A stretch of DNA of 64,000 nt, from positions 1-64,000 of the forward strand of contig CAJFJA010000002.1 in NCBI GenBank assembly GCA_904382605.1, in the 5' to 3' direction. Position numbers and translations under genes: made by a program. Positions 50,872-59,513 of this stretch are shown one piece after another. Position 1 is the first letter of the stretch; the number at the start of each line of letters is the position of its first letter. The notes under the pieces are model-generated. The model did no database searches and had not been told where the DNA came from. It saw nothing but the letters and a program-made list of their open reading frames with translations. This DNA comes from Candidatus Alloclostridium intestinigallinarum. GTDB lineage: Bacteria; Bacillota; Clostridia; Christensenellales; UBA3700.

Positions 50872-53052
50872 ATGTGTAAAATTCGGTTTTCTTCTCCCGC
50901 AGGGAGATGGAAAGAGGCTTTGCCGCTGGGCAACGGCAAGACTGCCGTAATGGTTTACGGCGGCGTTAAGTGTGAACAGCTCGATTTCAACGATGCAACT
51001 TTATGGTCGGGGTATCCGCGCAACCACGACAACGCCGCGGCAAAGGACGTGCTGCCCGAAGTGCGGAAGCTGATAAAAGAGGGCGAATTCAGGCGTGCGG
51101 ACGAAAAAGTCCGTACGGGAATGGACGGCGATTACTCCCAGGCGTATATGCCGCTGGGAAGCGTGTTTATAAAAATTTCCGGCGGCGCCAAGGAGGGATA
51201 CACGCGCACTTTGGATACGGATAACGGCGTTTTCGCGGTGCGCTCGGGCGGCGTTACTCGTACGGCATTCGTATCCCACCCTGACAAAGTTGCTGTTTAT
51301 TCGATAAAAGCGGACGAAAAGACGGATATAAAACTTACGGCGAAAACTCCGCACAAGGGCGGAAGCGGCGTTATGCAGGGCACGTTCGTGCTCTACGGCA
51401 GGGCGCCGGACGTAGCGCTTCCCAACTATCTGCGCACGGCGCTGTTTCCCATAAGGTACAACGAGGGCAAGGCTATGGCGTTCGCCCTGGCGGTCCGCGC
51501 CGAAAGCGACGGAAAAGTAACCGTATCTTCGCGCGGGATAAGCGTAAAAAATGCCTCTTTTGTGCACTTTTATTTCCTTACGCATACGGGATTCAAAGAT
51601 TACAAGAGTATGCCGGAAAACGACGCGGCAACCGTTGCGGGCGAGTGCATAAACAACTTGAAGTGCAAAAAACTTACATATCCTGCCGTGTATGAAAGAC
51701 ATATATCCGATTTTTCTTCGATAATGCGCCGCCAGAAACTGCACGTCGCGGACGTGGACGGGGACGCGGAGAAAATTTACAGCCGTGCAAGAAGCGGAAA
51801 TGCGGACGCGGCGGCGGTGCAGCTGCTTTACGATTTGGGCAAATATATGATTGTGAGCGGAAGCAGGACTTCCCAGCCGCTGAATTTACAGGGACAATGG
51901 AACAACAGCCGCCGTCCGCCGTGGAGCAGTAACCTTACCACAAACATCAATTTTGAAATGAATTATTGGGCGGCAAGCGCGTGCAATCTGCGCGAATGTC
52001 TGCAACCGTTTTACAATGCGGCGCGCGAAATAGCCGAGCGCGGCGCGCTTACGGCAAAGACGAACTTCGGTATGGCTGGGTCGTGCTGTAACCACAACGT
52101 GGATATCTGGCGCACGACTTCTCCCGTAAAAGGCGATCCGCAGTATATGTATTCGCCCCTTTGCGGCGCGTGGATAGCGTGCGAAGCGTACCGCCACGGC
52201 AAAGCGTCGGGCGACGACCTTTCCGACGTAATAGAAAAATCCGCCCTGTTTATTCTCGATTATCTCACCCCGGATAACGGCGTACTGACGGTTATGCCTT
52301 CCGTATCGCCGGAAACGCGCTTTGCCTGCGGCGGGGGTACGTCCTCGGTGGGAACAGGTTCGGCGTTCGAGTTGTCCGTTACCCGCCAGACGCTTGAATA
52401 CTGCGTTGAATGTACGCGCAACGGGCAGTTGAAAAGCAGGGCGGAAGCCGCCCTAGCAATGCTTGCGCCGCTGGAAAAGGACGAAATAGGGCTGAGCGAG
52501 TGGCACGGCGGCAGGGACAGCGTGGAAAAAGGTCACAGGCATTTTTCTCCGCTTATCGGAGTTTATCCGTTCGAGATCATAGCGCGCGGCGACAGGGAGT
52601 TCGGGTGGGCGCACGAGTTGTTTTTATACCGTCTGAAAAATTCCACTCCCGGCATAGGCTGGAGCGCGGCGTGGGCGATGTGCCTTGCCGGCAGATTTTG
52701 CGATAAAAAGGCGGCGGAACGCGCGTTGCTCGGATTTACGTCAAAGTCGCTTCTGCCCAACTTTTTCGGTTTCCACCCACCCGTTTATTTCCAGATAGAC
52801 GGCAATCTTGGTTTTGTCGCGGGCATAAACGAAACGCTGGTCACTTGCGACAGGGGCGTGCTCACCTTGCTTCCCGCGCTGCCCGGCGCAATTTCGTCGG
52901 GAGAGGCGGAAGGGCTGTATGCGGGCGGAGCGGTGCTCGATTTCAGTTGGCGTGACGGAAAGATAGTGTACCTGAAAGCGGATAAAAAGGTGCGCGTCAG
53001 CGGTGAAAACTTTGCGCAGGGCGCGGAGCTGGAAAATGCGGAGATAGTATGA
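50872..53052 (+). CDS. Glycoside hydrolase family 95 (alpha-L-fucosidase type)
   Basis: A 726-residue inverting alpha-fucosidase/galactosidase of family GH95. The N-terminal beta domain opens with WKEALPLGNGKTAVMVYGGV, typical of GH95. The (alpha/alpha)6 barrel carries NINFEMNYWAASACN (the asparagine pair that assists catalysis), SVSPE (region of the general acid glutamate) and FQIDGNLGFVAGINE (aspartate). No signal peptide is present, so it probably acts in the cytoplasm on imported oligosaccharides. GH95 enzymes typically cleave alpha-1,2-fucose from host glycans such as H-antigen. The stop overlaps the GH110 start by 4 bp. Confidence 0.92.
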   Translation: MCKIRFSSPAGRWKEALPLGNGKTAVMVYGGVKCEQLDFNDATLWSGYPRNHDNAAAKDVLPEVRKLIKEGEFRRADEKVRTGMDGDYSQAYMPLGSVFIKISGGAKEGYTRTLDTDNGVFAVRSGGVTRTAFVSHPDKVAVYSIKADEKTDIKLTAKTPHKGGSGVMQGTFVLYGRAPDVALPNYLRTALFPIRYNEGKAMAFALAVRAESDGKVTVSSRGISVKNASFVHFYFLTHTGFKDYKSMPENDAATVAGECINNLKCKKLTYPAVYERHISDFSSIMRRQKLHVADVDGDAEKIYSRARSGNADAAAVQLLYDLGKYMIVSGSRTSQPLNLQGQWNNSRRPPWSSNLTTNINFEMNYWAASACNLRECLQPFYNAAREIAERGALTAKTNFGMAGSCCNHNVDIWRTTSPVKGDPQYMYSPLCGAWIACEAYRHGKASGDDLSDVIEKSALFILDYLTPDNGVLTVMPSVSPETRFACGGGTSSVGTGSAFELSVTRQTLEYCVECTRNGQLKSRAEAALAMLAPLEKDEIGLSEWHGGRDSVEKGHRHFSPLIGVYPFEIIARGDREFGWAHELFLYRLKNSTPGIGWSAAWAMCLAGRFCDKKAAERALLGFTSKSLLPNFFGFHPPVYFQIDGNLGFVAGINETLVTCDRGVLTLLPALPGAISSGEAEGLYAGGAVLDFSWRDGKIVYLKADKKVRVSGENFAQGAELENAEIV

Positions 53053-54671
53053 CGAAGATAATAAATGCAATCGATTTCGGTATAATCCCCGGTGCGGAAG
53101 CGGCTGAAAAGCTGCATCTTCTCATGCAGGAACTTGCAGGGGAAGAGGGTGAAAAACAGCTGAATTTCCAAGAGGGAATTTACTACATAGACGCGGACAA
53201 ACTGCCGCAAAAGAGTATGTTCATCACCAACACGGTGGGCGACAACGAATGGGAAAAGGGCGAAGAGCCGCACCTCAACCGCGCGGGCATACTTATGGAG
53301 AATATCTCCGACCTTACCGTAGAGGGAAGGGGAGCGCGCTTCGTGCTGCGCGGAAGGGCGTGCAACGCGGTTATACGCAACTGCCGCAACATAACTTTGA
53401 AAGACGTGTCCTTCGACAGCGAAAATCCCGATATGCACGAACTCACGGTAATCCGCCGCGGCGCGTTTTACATAGACTTCTCCGTGGATAAATACAGTAA
53501 TTTGAAAAAAGACGGCGGAGTATGGTGTTTTACGGGAAAGGATTATACCGTGCCCGTCACCCAGGGGCGTCCTGCGGGCTGGATAGGCAAGGTGACGGCG
53601 GGCGACGAAAACCGCATTGTGCGCGTAAACCATCCGCTTACGGGCGCGTTCGGCATAAATATGCCGCGCAACGGCGTGCTGCGCGCGCATTACGTCGTGC
53701 CGCCGCGCTATAAGCAGGGCGACGTGTTCTGCCTGTTCGACGTAAGGCGCAAATACAACGGCATTTTTATCGACGAAAGCGAAAATATCCGCCTGAGCGG
53801 CGTGGAGCAGAATTTCAACTACGGGCTTGCGGTCGTGTGCCAATGCAGTAAGGACGTAAGCATAACAGGCTGTAAATGCATTCCAAGGGTGCGTTATATG
53901 GCGTCGGTGGCGGACTTTGTGCAGGTGTGTTCGTGCCGCGGCAAGGTGGAGATATGCGGCAATACGTTCACGGGTTCGGGCGACGACTGCCTTAATGTGC
54001 ACGGTATACACTTCAAGGCGGTAAGCGCAAACGGCAACCGCCTAAGGGTCGCGTTCGGGCACAGACAGACGCACGGGTTCAATCCCTTCAAAAAAGGCGA
54101 CGTTCTGCGCGTCATAGGTAAAAACACCCTGCTTGAAGAAGGGCGGCTGACGGTGGAAAGCGCGCGTTTGTCCGACGAATATTCCATAGAACTTACCGTC
54201 GCGGAGAACGCGGACGGCATTGCCGGCAAAGTGGTGGAAAACGCTTCCGCCTGCCCTGATATCGACTTTTGCGACAACGTGGTCGACAGGGTGATAACGC
54301 GCGGCGTGCTCGCCACTACGGCGGGGAAGGTGAGAATTGCGGGCAACAGGTTTCTGCACACGTCCATGCACGCCGTGCTCATATCAGACGACGCCAAATC
54401 GTGGTACGAAAGCGGTATGGTCAGGGACGTGGAGATAAGAGGCAATTACTTCGGCGCGTGCAGGGGCTACACGCTTATGGTGAAGCCGGAAAATTCCGTG
54501 CCGGGTTTCGTGCACGAAAACGTGCGCTTTACGGGCAATACGATAGACAGCGGCGGACAGGGCGGCTTTTATCTGAAGGATTGCCGCGGCGTGGTTATTT
54601 CCGGCAATAAGATTATCGGAAAGACGAAAAAAGGCAAATTTATCCGCGCGGATTATAGTATGGATAAATAA
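53049..54671 (+). CDS. Glycoside hydrolase family 110-like alpha-galactosidase (beta-helix)
   Basis: A 540-residue right-handed beta-helix protein. The order of elements and the motif ADFVQVCSCRGKVEI...TFTGSGDDCLNVHGIHF (about 297-325) match GH110 alpha-1,3-galactosidases, which remove terminal galactose from blood-group-B or linear alpha-Gal structures. The DD of GDDCLNVHG falls where GH110 proteins have their conserved acidic pair. There is no signal peptide. Its 4-bp overlap with the GH95 gene implies coordinated removal of fucose and alpha-galactose, the two non-reducing-end sugars of B antigen. A generic parallel beta-helix hydrolase is the alternative. Confidence 0.8.
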   Translation: MTKIINAIDFGIIPGAEAAEKLHLLMQELAGEEGEKQLNFQEGIYYIDADKLPQKSMFITNTVGDNEWEKGEEPHLNRAGILMENISDLTVEGRGARFVLRGRACNAVIRNCRNITLKDVSFDSENPDMHELTVIRRGAFYIDFSVDKYSNLKKDGGVWCFTGKDYTVPVTQGRPAGWIGKVTAGDENRIVRVNHPLTGAFGINMPRNGVLRAHYVVPPRYKQGDVFCLFDVRRKYNGIFIDESENIRLSGVEQNFNYGLAVVCQCSKDVSITGCKCIPRVRYMASVADFVQVCSCRGKVEICGNTFTGSGDDCLNVHGIHFKAVSANGNRLRVAFGHRQTHGFNPFKKGDVLRVIGKNTLLEEGRLTVESARLSDEYSIELTVAENADGIAGKVVENASACPDIDFCDNVVDRVITRGVLATTAGKVRIAGNRFLHTSMHAVLISDDAKSWYESGMVRDVEIRGNYFGACRGYTLMVKPENSVPGFVHENVRFTGNTIDSGGQGGFYLKDCRGVVISGNKIIGKTKKGKFIRADYSMDK

Positions 54672-54683
54672 TATGAAAGGCTG

Positions 54684-54712
54684 TTGACAAGCGGTTTTTT
54701 CTGTGATAGAAT
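54684..54712 (+). promoter_or_regulatory. Promoter of the lacI-type gene
   Basis: TTGACA (54684-54689), 17-bp spacer and TAGAAT (54707-54712). GTAACGATTATAT just downstream is a loose match to the candidate operators, so autoregulation is possible. Confidence 0.75.
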
Positions 54713-54747
54713 AAATTTTGTAACGATTATATTTTTGGGGGCGGAAT

Positions 54748-55710
54748 ATGTCCGTAACGATAAAGGATCTGGCAAGGGAAACGGGGCTTACGCCGGCAAC
54801 GATAAGCGCGTACTTCAACGGCGGAAACGTGCGCGGATACAACAAGGCGAAAATAGAAAGCGCGATAGAAAAACTCGGCTATATCCGCAACGACTTCGCA
54901 CGCGGGCTGAGGACGCACCGTTCGCGCACGATAGGCGTGCTTTTACCCGAAATAGCCAACAAGTTTTCCACGTCCATAATTTCGGAGACGGAGGAGAGTC
55001 TGCGTTCGCGCGGGTACGGCATAATAGTGTGCGACTGCCGCTCCAACGTAAAGCGCGAGAGGGAGGCGGTAAGGTTTTTGCTTTCCAAAATGGTGGACGG
55101 ACTTATCGTGATTGCGGAAGACACGGGCGCGGGCGCCTGCCTTGCCGCCACACAAAACGGGGTTCCCGTGGTTGCGGTGGACAGAATGACGGAAAATCCG
55201 CTGCTTTCCCATGTGATTATAAACAACCGCGAAGTAAGTAAAAATGCCGTAAATATGCTTATAAACCGCGGAAACAAGCGGATAACCGCCGTTTGCGGCG
55301 ACTTGGGCATATATACCGCGGCAGAGCGTTTTGCCGGATATAAAGAGGCAATGCGGGAAGCGGGGCTTGAGGGCGAAATAAGGTATGTAAACGGCGATCT
55401 GAGCATAGAAGGCGGTTACAAGGCGGCAAAAAAGGCGCTGGAAGAAGGCGGCGGACACGCGCTGTTCGTCACCAATTACGAAATGAGCATGGGCGCGGTG
55501 ATGGCGGCGAAGGAAATGGGTTTTACCGCCGGAAGCGACATGGATTTCATGGGCTTTGATTCGCTTGACTACTTCAAGCCCTTCTGCCCCGGGATTATGA
55601 CGGTAAGGCAGCCCGTCAAGGAGCTGGGCAGGGTGGCGGCGGAAACCATTGTTTCCATGATTGACGGCGGTCCGGCGCAGAATATCGTACTCGGCGCGGA
55701 GATAAGGTAG
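54748..55710 (+). CDS. LacI-family transcriptional regulator
   Basis: A 320-residue repressor. The N-terminal helix-turn-helix (about 3-25; VTIKDLARETGLTPATISAY) and hinge (YIRNDFARGLRTHRSRTIGV) are typical, and the rest is a periplasmic-binding-protein-like ligand domain (about 60-320) with a well-kept core (GFDSLDYFKP, MTVRQPVKELG). Its position directly after GH95-GH110 suggests that it controls glycan use, with a sugar as inducer. A shared dyad (TTAAATCGTTTA type) at 50765 and 55798 is the best candidate operator. The ligand is unknown. Confidence 0.92.
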   Translation: MSVTIKDLARETGLTPATISAYFNGGNVRGYNKAKIESAIEKLGYIRNDFARGLRTHRSRTIGVLLPEIANKFSTSIISETEESLRSRGYGIIVCDCRSNVKREREAVRFLLSKMVDGLIVIAEDTGAGACLAATQNGVPVVAVDRMTENPLLSHVIINNREVSKNAVNMLINRGNKRITAVCGDLGIYTAAERFAGYKEAMREAGLEGEIRYVNGDLSIEGGYKAAKKALEEGGGHALFVTNYEMSMGAVMAAKEMGFTAGSDMDFMGFDSLDYFKPFCPGIMTVRQPVKELGRVAAETIVSMIDGGPAQNIVLGAEIR

Positions 55711-55797
55711 GCGGCGTAAAACGCCGTGCGGACGCGCGGGGGTACGCCGCAAAAAGGATATATGACAGGGGCGGAAATATTTTTTTTGCCTGAAAAT

Positions 55798-55811
55798 ATA
55801 AACGATTTAAT
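55798..55811. promoter_or_regulatory. Candidate LacI-family operator before a broken gene
   Basis: ATAAACGATTTAAT is the reverse complement of ATTAAATCGTTTAT and shares 13 bases with 50764-50776. It sits 17 bp before the ATG at 55828, which has a strong AAGGAGGG site. Confidence 0.45.
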
Positions 55812-55827
55812 ATTTAAGGAGGGCAAT

Positions 55828-56111
55828 ATGCAACTTCCTAAGACAGGAATGGGGACGTGTGCTGCGCGCCTTACAACCCCGGTATGTTTACCAAAATAAA
55901 GGAGCTTGGCGCCACTACCCATACCTTTGCGGGACACGACCACGTCAACGCCTATTCGGTGGACTATCAGGGAGTGCGCCTTACATACGGCTTGAAATCT
56001 TCCCGTCAATTCTATTATTCGGAAGAACTTGTCGGCGGTACGCTCATCACTCTTAAAGGCGATACCGGCAACGTATCCGTAGACATAGAATATAAGTACG
56101 TGCAACTGTAA
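55828..56111 (+). pseudogene. Fusion remnant: orphan gene start joined to a metallophosphoesterase C-terminus
   Basis: A good ribosome binding site (AAGGAGGGCAAT) and ATG at 55828 open a frame (MQLPKTGMGT...) that stops after 23 codons. In another frame, 55857-56111 encodes about 84 residues. It starts VCCAPYNPGMFTKIKEL and carries FAGHDHVNAYSVDYQGVRL and GGTLITL, the C-terminal end of a calcineurin-like metallophosphoesterase (GHDHVN is the last metal motif). The N-terminal metal motifs are missing. The simplest reading is a deletion joining the start of one gene to the end of another. Confidence 0.8.
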
Positions 56112-56197
56112 TATTCACAATATCAGCATATCAGCCGATTTGCGGCAGAGCGGACAAACCGTTTTACCGACAAACTATACTCCTCAATTTACCCTCG

Positions 56198-56227
56198 GAA
56201 GGAAGCGCCTTTGTGCGCTTCTTTTCC
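56198..56227 (+). terminator. Terminator before the AT-rich island
   Basis: GAAGCGC...GCGCTTC with outer GGAA/TTCC pairing, then CTTTTCC. Confidence 0.7.
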
Positions 56228-56265
56228 TATGCGGCATTTTTTATCGAAAAAGCAACCGACCGCAC

Positions 56266-56366
56266 AGCTTGCAGTCACAATGTTTCAAGTCATGATTGCT
56301 CCACCATATAAACAGGTACAAAAAAACAGGTCAAGCAATAAACTTAACCTGTTTATGTGGTGGAGA
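56266..56366 (-). repeat. Left boundary repeat of the defence island (att-like)
   Basis: 56266-56291 (AGCTTGCAGTCACAATGTTT then CAAGTC) is identical to 63676-63701 and nearly identical to 63502-63527. Read on the minus strand the module is TCTCCACCA (a tRNA-like 3' end, 56366-56358), a hairpin AAACAGGTTAAG...CTTGACCTGTTTTTTT, and then the shared tail. The same order is seen after tRNA-Val. This marks one end of the island. Confidence 0.7.
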
Positions 56367-56442
56367 GTCTACAATGTAAATCAAATTGATACCGGTATTT
56401 AACTTTATACGATAGAAGTTTAGTGCAACGGTAGATTTTATC

Positions 56443-56471
56443 TTGATTATTCAGTTAGAATATGCTAAAAT
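56443..56471 (+). promoter_or_regulatory. Promoter of the island operon
   Basis: TTGATT (56443-56448), 17-bp spacer and TAAAAT (56466-56471). The leader of about 230 nt contains an AATCTTGG...CCAAGATT inverted repeat. No gene is seen in 56367-56708. Confidence 0.5.
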
Positions 56472-56708
56472 AATTAAAAATATAATGAGATCGATTAGGA
56501 ATGGAGAACAAGAATATATCTGCGTTGGATTAGGTTATTTATATAAATAAGAAATCTTGGTTCTTTTTTGATGAAGATTGCTAAATATAGAAATTCTAAG
56601 AATCCAAGATTCGTCATAAAAAATTGAATGCGCAATACCGACACGATTCAGTGGTTGAGCTTTCGGAAGAAATTTAATGTGTTTTGAGGAATGAGGAGTG
56701 ATATACAC

Positions 56709-58526
56709 ATGATTAGAGCTGATATAATTTCTACGGTTGGGAGAGAATACTTAACAAGTAACATTGAAAATGACGAGTTCAGTTATCCTAAAGCTTTTAA
56801 TGCTGTATCCTTAACTTTTAATCCTATTAAGAATAGGTTTGGTAGAGCTTTTGAGAAACTGGATATTCGATTTGTTAAAGACAATATTACTGTCTTGATA
56901 GAAACCAAGCAAAATTTTACGGAGTCAGATGAAACACAGTTATCCGCATATGTTGAATATGAAAAGGCGCTTACAGGTAACAAAACCATTGCCATACTTG
57001 CCAACACAACAAATGATAATATTAAAGTATGGAGAGGTGTTGTTTCCGACAGCGATTTAATGCAAAAAGAAACGGCACTTCGCACAATGGATGAGTATGT
57101 AGACTTCTATACTTCGAAAATAAACGACAAGGAAAAGGTGATGCAAAACACTTATAAACTCAACGAGCTGTTGCATCGCCATAGTATTCCTGAAAAATTA
57201 AGAAGTCAGTTTGTTGGCACTTGCTTGCTGGCACTAAAAAATGGGCTTGATTACTCGACTCCAACCTTAACAGCCGCACAAATTCGTACAAGAATAAGAG
57301 AAGTTTTGGAAAATTTACTCAATGACGACTTGAATAAAGCGGAAAAGTTGGCTTTGTTGAATAGAAATGTGTTGGATAATCAGTATGTTCGCCAATTAAA
57401 AATTGATGCGATAAGAGAAATTCTGAAATTTATTAAAGATAACATACTACCTTTTATTAACGATAAAAGCACTTCCGGACAAGATCTGCTTAACTTGTTC
57501 TTTGTTACATTCAATAAATATGTGGGTAAATCAGATAAAAACCAAGCGTTCACGCCTGATCATATAACTGATTTTATGGCAAAGATCACAGGAGTAAACA
57601 AACATTCTGTGATACTCGATCCTTGTTGTGGTAGTGGTTCGTTTTTAGTTCGTGCAATGACGCAAGCATTGGATGATTGTGCTACGGCAGCGGAACAGGA
57701 AAACATTAAGAAACATCAAATATTCGGTATCGAATTTGACGAAAACATATACGGTCTTGCTACTACTAATATGTTGATACATTCTGACGGAAATTCAAAC
57801 ATAAGACAAGGCAGTTGCTTTGCCCTTTCTAATTGGATAAAAGAAGCAAAACCTAATGTTATTTTGATGAATCCTCCGTATAACGGACAGCGTATTCATT
57901 TGCCTAAAAACTATGTCGATACTTGGGCAAAAGATAAAAAGGAAGATCCTTCAAAGGGATTGTATTTTGTCAAGTATATAGCGGATACGCTGAATTCAAT
58001 CAATCACCATGCAAAATTGGCGGTTTTGCTTCCTGTGGCATGCGCTATAGGTACGAGCGGAGAAATAGCAAGGCTTAAAGAAGAAATTCTGAAAGAGAAT
58101 ACCCTTGATGCAGTATTTACATTACCGAATGAAATTTTCTACCCGGGAGCAAGTGCTTCCGCATGTTGTATGGTGTTTAAAATTGGTACGAAACATAGCG
58201 ACGTTTCTAATCCGGATACATACTTTGGCTATTACAAAGAAGACGGATTTAAGAAAAAGAAAAATCTCGGACGAGTGGAACAGATTGATGTTAATACCGG
58301 CAAGAGTAAGTGGGTGGAAATCGAGAAAGAGTGGATCGAGCTGTATCGCAATCGAAAAGCCGTAGATGGATTGTCGGCAACTCACAAAGTTAATGGGGAC
58401 GATGAATGGTTGTGTGAAGCTTATATGAAGACAGATTATACAAAACTTACGGCACAAGATTTTCAGCAGACAATCAATGATTATCTTGCTTACTTAATAA
58501 AGGAAGGTAGAATATATGAATCTTAA
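56709..58526 (+). CDS. Restriction-modification protein: nuclease-like N-domain fused to N6-adenine methyltransferase
   Basis: A 605-residue protein. Residues 1-130 resemble the type I HsdR N-terminal nuclease fold (LDIRFVKDNITVLIETKQNF, with the D...E-x-K pattern). A helical linker leads to a type I-like methyltransferase domain with DPCCGSGSFLVRAM (about 303-316, SAM binding) and MNPPYNG (about 386-392, catalytic NPPY). Nuclease plus methylase in one chain with a separate specificity subunit is the BcgI-like (type IIB/IIG) arrangement. The start at 56709 has GAGGAG 10 nt upstream; an in-frame ATG at 56691 is the alternative. The codons are AT-rich, unlike the host genes. Confidence 0.88.
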   Translation: MIRADIISTVGREYLTSNIENDEFSYPKAFNAVSLTFNPIKNRFGRAFEKLDIRFVKDNITVLIETKQNFTESDETQLSAYVEYEKALTGNKTIAILANTTNDNIKVWRGVVSDSDLMQKETALRTMDEYVDFYTSKINDKEKVMQNTYKLNELLHRHSIPEKLRSQFVGTCLLALKNGLDYSTPTLTAAQIRTRIREVLENLLNDDLNKAEKLALLNRNVLDNQYVRQLKIDAIREILKFIKDNILPFINDKSTSGQDLLNLFFVTFNKYVGKSDKNQAFTPDHITDFMAKITGVNKHSVILDPCCGSGSFLVRAMTQALDDCATAAEQENIKKHQIFGIEFDENIYGLATTNMLIHSDGNSNIRQGSCFALSNWIKEAKPNVILMNPPYNGQRIHLPKNYVDTWAKDKKEDPSKGLYFVKYIADTLNSINHHAKLAVLLPVACAIGTSGEIARLKEEILKENTLDAVFTLPNEIFYPGASASACCMVFKIGTKHSDVSNPDTYFGYYKEDGFKKKKNLGRVEQIDVNTGKSKWVEIEKEWIELYRNRKAVDGLSATHKVNGDDEWLCEAYMKTDYTKLTAQDFQQTINDYLAYLIKEGRIYES

Positions 58527-59505
58527 TATAAGCTCTTGGGGGAATTTTAAAATTTCCGAGCTCTTTCCTGTATTACAAAATGGAAAGGCGAATCAAGGTA
58601 TGTTGAGTGATGGATACGATTGTTTCTATGTAGGTGCGAAAAAAGATGATAATGGTGTAATGCTACATTGCGCCTATGATAGTGCACTTATACAAAAAGG
58701 CAATTGTATTATATTCATATGTAATGGTCAAGGGTCAGTGGGTTATGCAAATTATATGGATGTAGATTTTATAGGATCCACTGATATTGTAGCCGGATAC
58801 AATAAAATGTTAAATCAATATAATGGGTTATTTATCGCTACGGTTTTGTGCCAAGAACGTCCCAAATATTCTTTTGGGCGTAAATGGAAAACTCATTTAA
58901 AAGACACAGTCATTAAATTACCTCAAACAATTGAAGGTTTTCCTGATTGGGATTTTATGGAGAAATACATAAAATCTTTAAGTCATAAGCCATTAACAAC
59001 GCAGAACTGTCACCCTCAACATCCACTTAATATTGACAGTTGGCAAGAATTTTGTTTGGGGGATATATTTGAAATAAAAAAAGGAAAACGCCTTACTACG
59101 GATGATCAAACGGAGGGCAATACTCCATATATAGGTGCGATTGATTCAAATAATGGCGTTGCAAATTATATCGGACAAGAGGCAATACATGAAGGGAACA
59201 CTATTTCTATAAATTATAACGGATCGGTGGGCGAAGCGTTTTATCAGCCAAAGCCGTTTTGGGCAACAGATGATGTGAATGTGCTGTACTTTAAGGAAGA
59301 AAACGGGTATACGTTCAATAAATATATAGCATTGTTCATTTGTGCGGTATTAAAGCAAGAGAAATACCGTTATTCATATGGACGAAAATGGGTGCTTGAG
59401 AATATGCGTTCGACGATTATAAAATTGCCGGCACATCAAGGAAAACCCGACTTCAATTTTATGGAAAACTATATGAAGTCACTTCCATATGGGGATAGGA
59501 TTTAG
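58516..59505 (+). CDS. Restriction-modification specificity subunit (HsdS-like)
   Basis: A 329-residue protein with two target-recognition domains (about 1-155 and 170-325). Each ends in a similar motif (YSFGRKW and YSYGRKW), with STIIKLP or VIKLP following, and begins with W-x-F/EF and L-G-x-I-F-E-I-K-like strands. This internal duplication is typical of BcgI-like or type I S subunits that read the two halves of a split DNA target. It overlaps the methylase gene by 11 bp and is followed 8 bp later by the GajA-like gene, so all four island genes may share a transcript. Confidence 0.88.
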   Translation: MNLNISSWGNFKISELFPVLQNGKANQGMLSDGYDCFYVGAKKDDNGVMLHCAYDSALIQKGNCIIFICNGQGSVGYANYMDVDFIGSTDIVAGYNKMLNQYNGLFIATVLCQERPKYSFGRKWKTHLKDTVIKLPQTIEGFPDWDFMEKYIKSLSHKPLTTQNCHPQHPLNIDSWQEFCLGDIFEIKKGKRLTTDDQTEGNTPYIGAIDSNNGVANYIGQEAIHEGNTISINYNGSVGEAFYQPKPFWATDDVNVLYFKEENGYTFNKYIALFICAVLKQEKYRYSYGRKWVLENMRSTIIKLPAHQGKPDFNFMENYMKSLPYGDRI

Positions 59506-59513
59506 AGGGTAGA

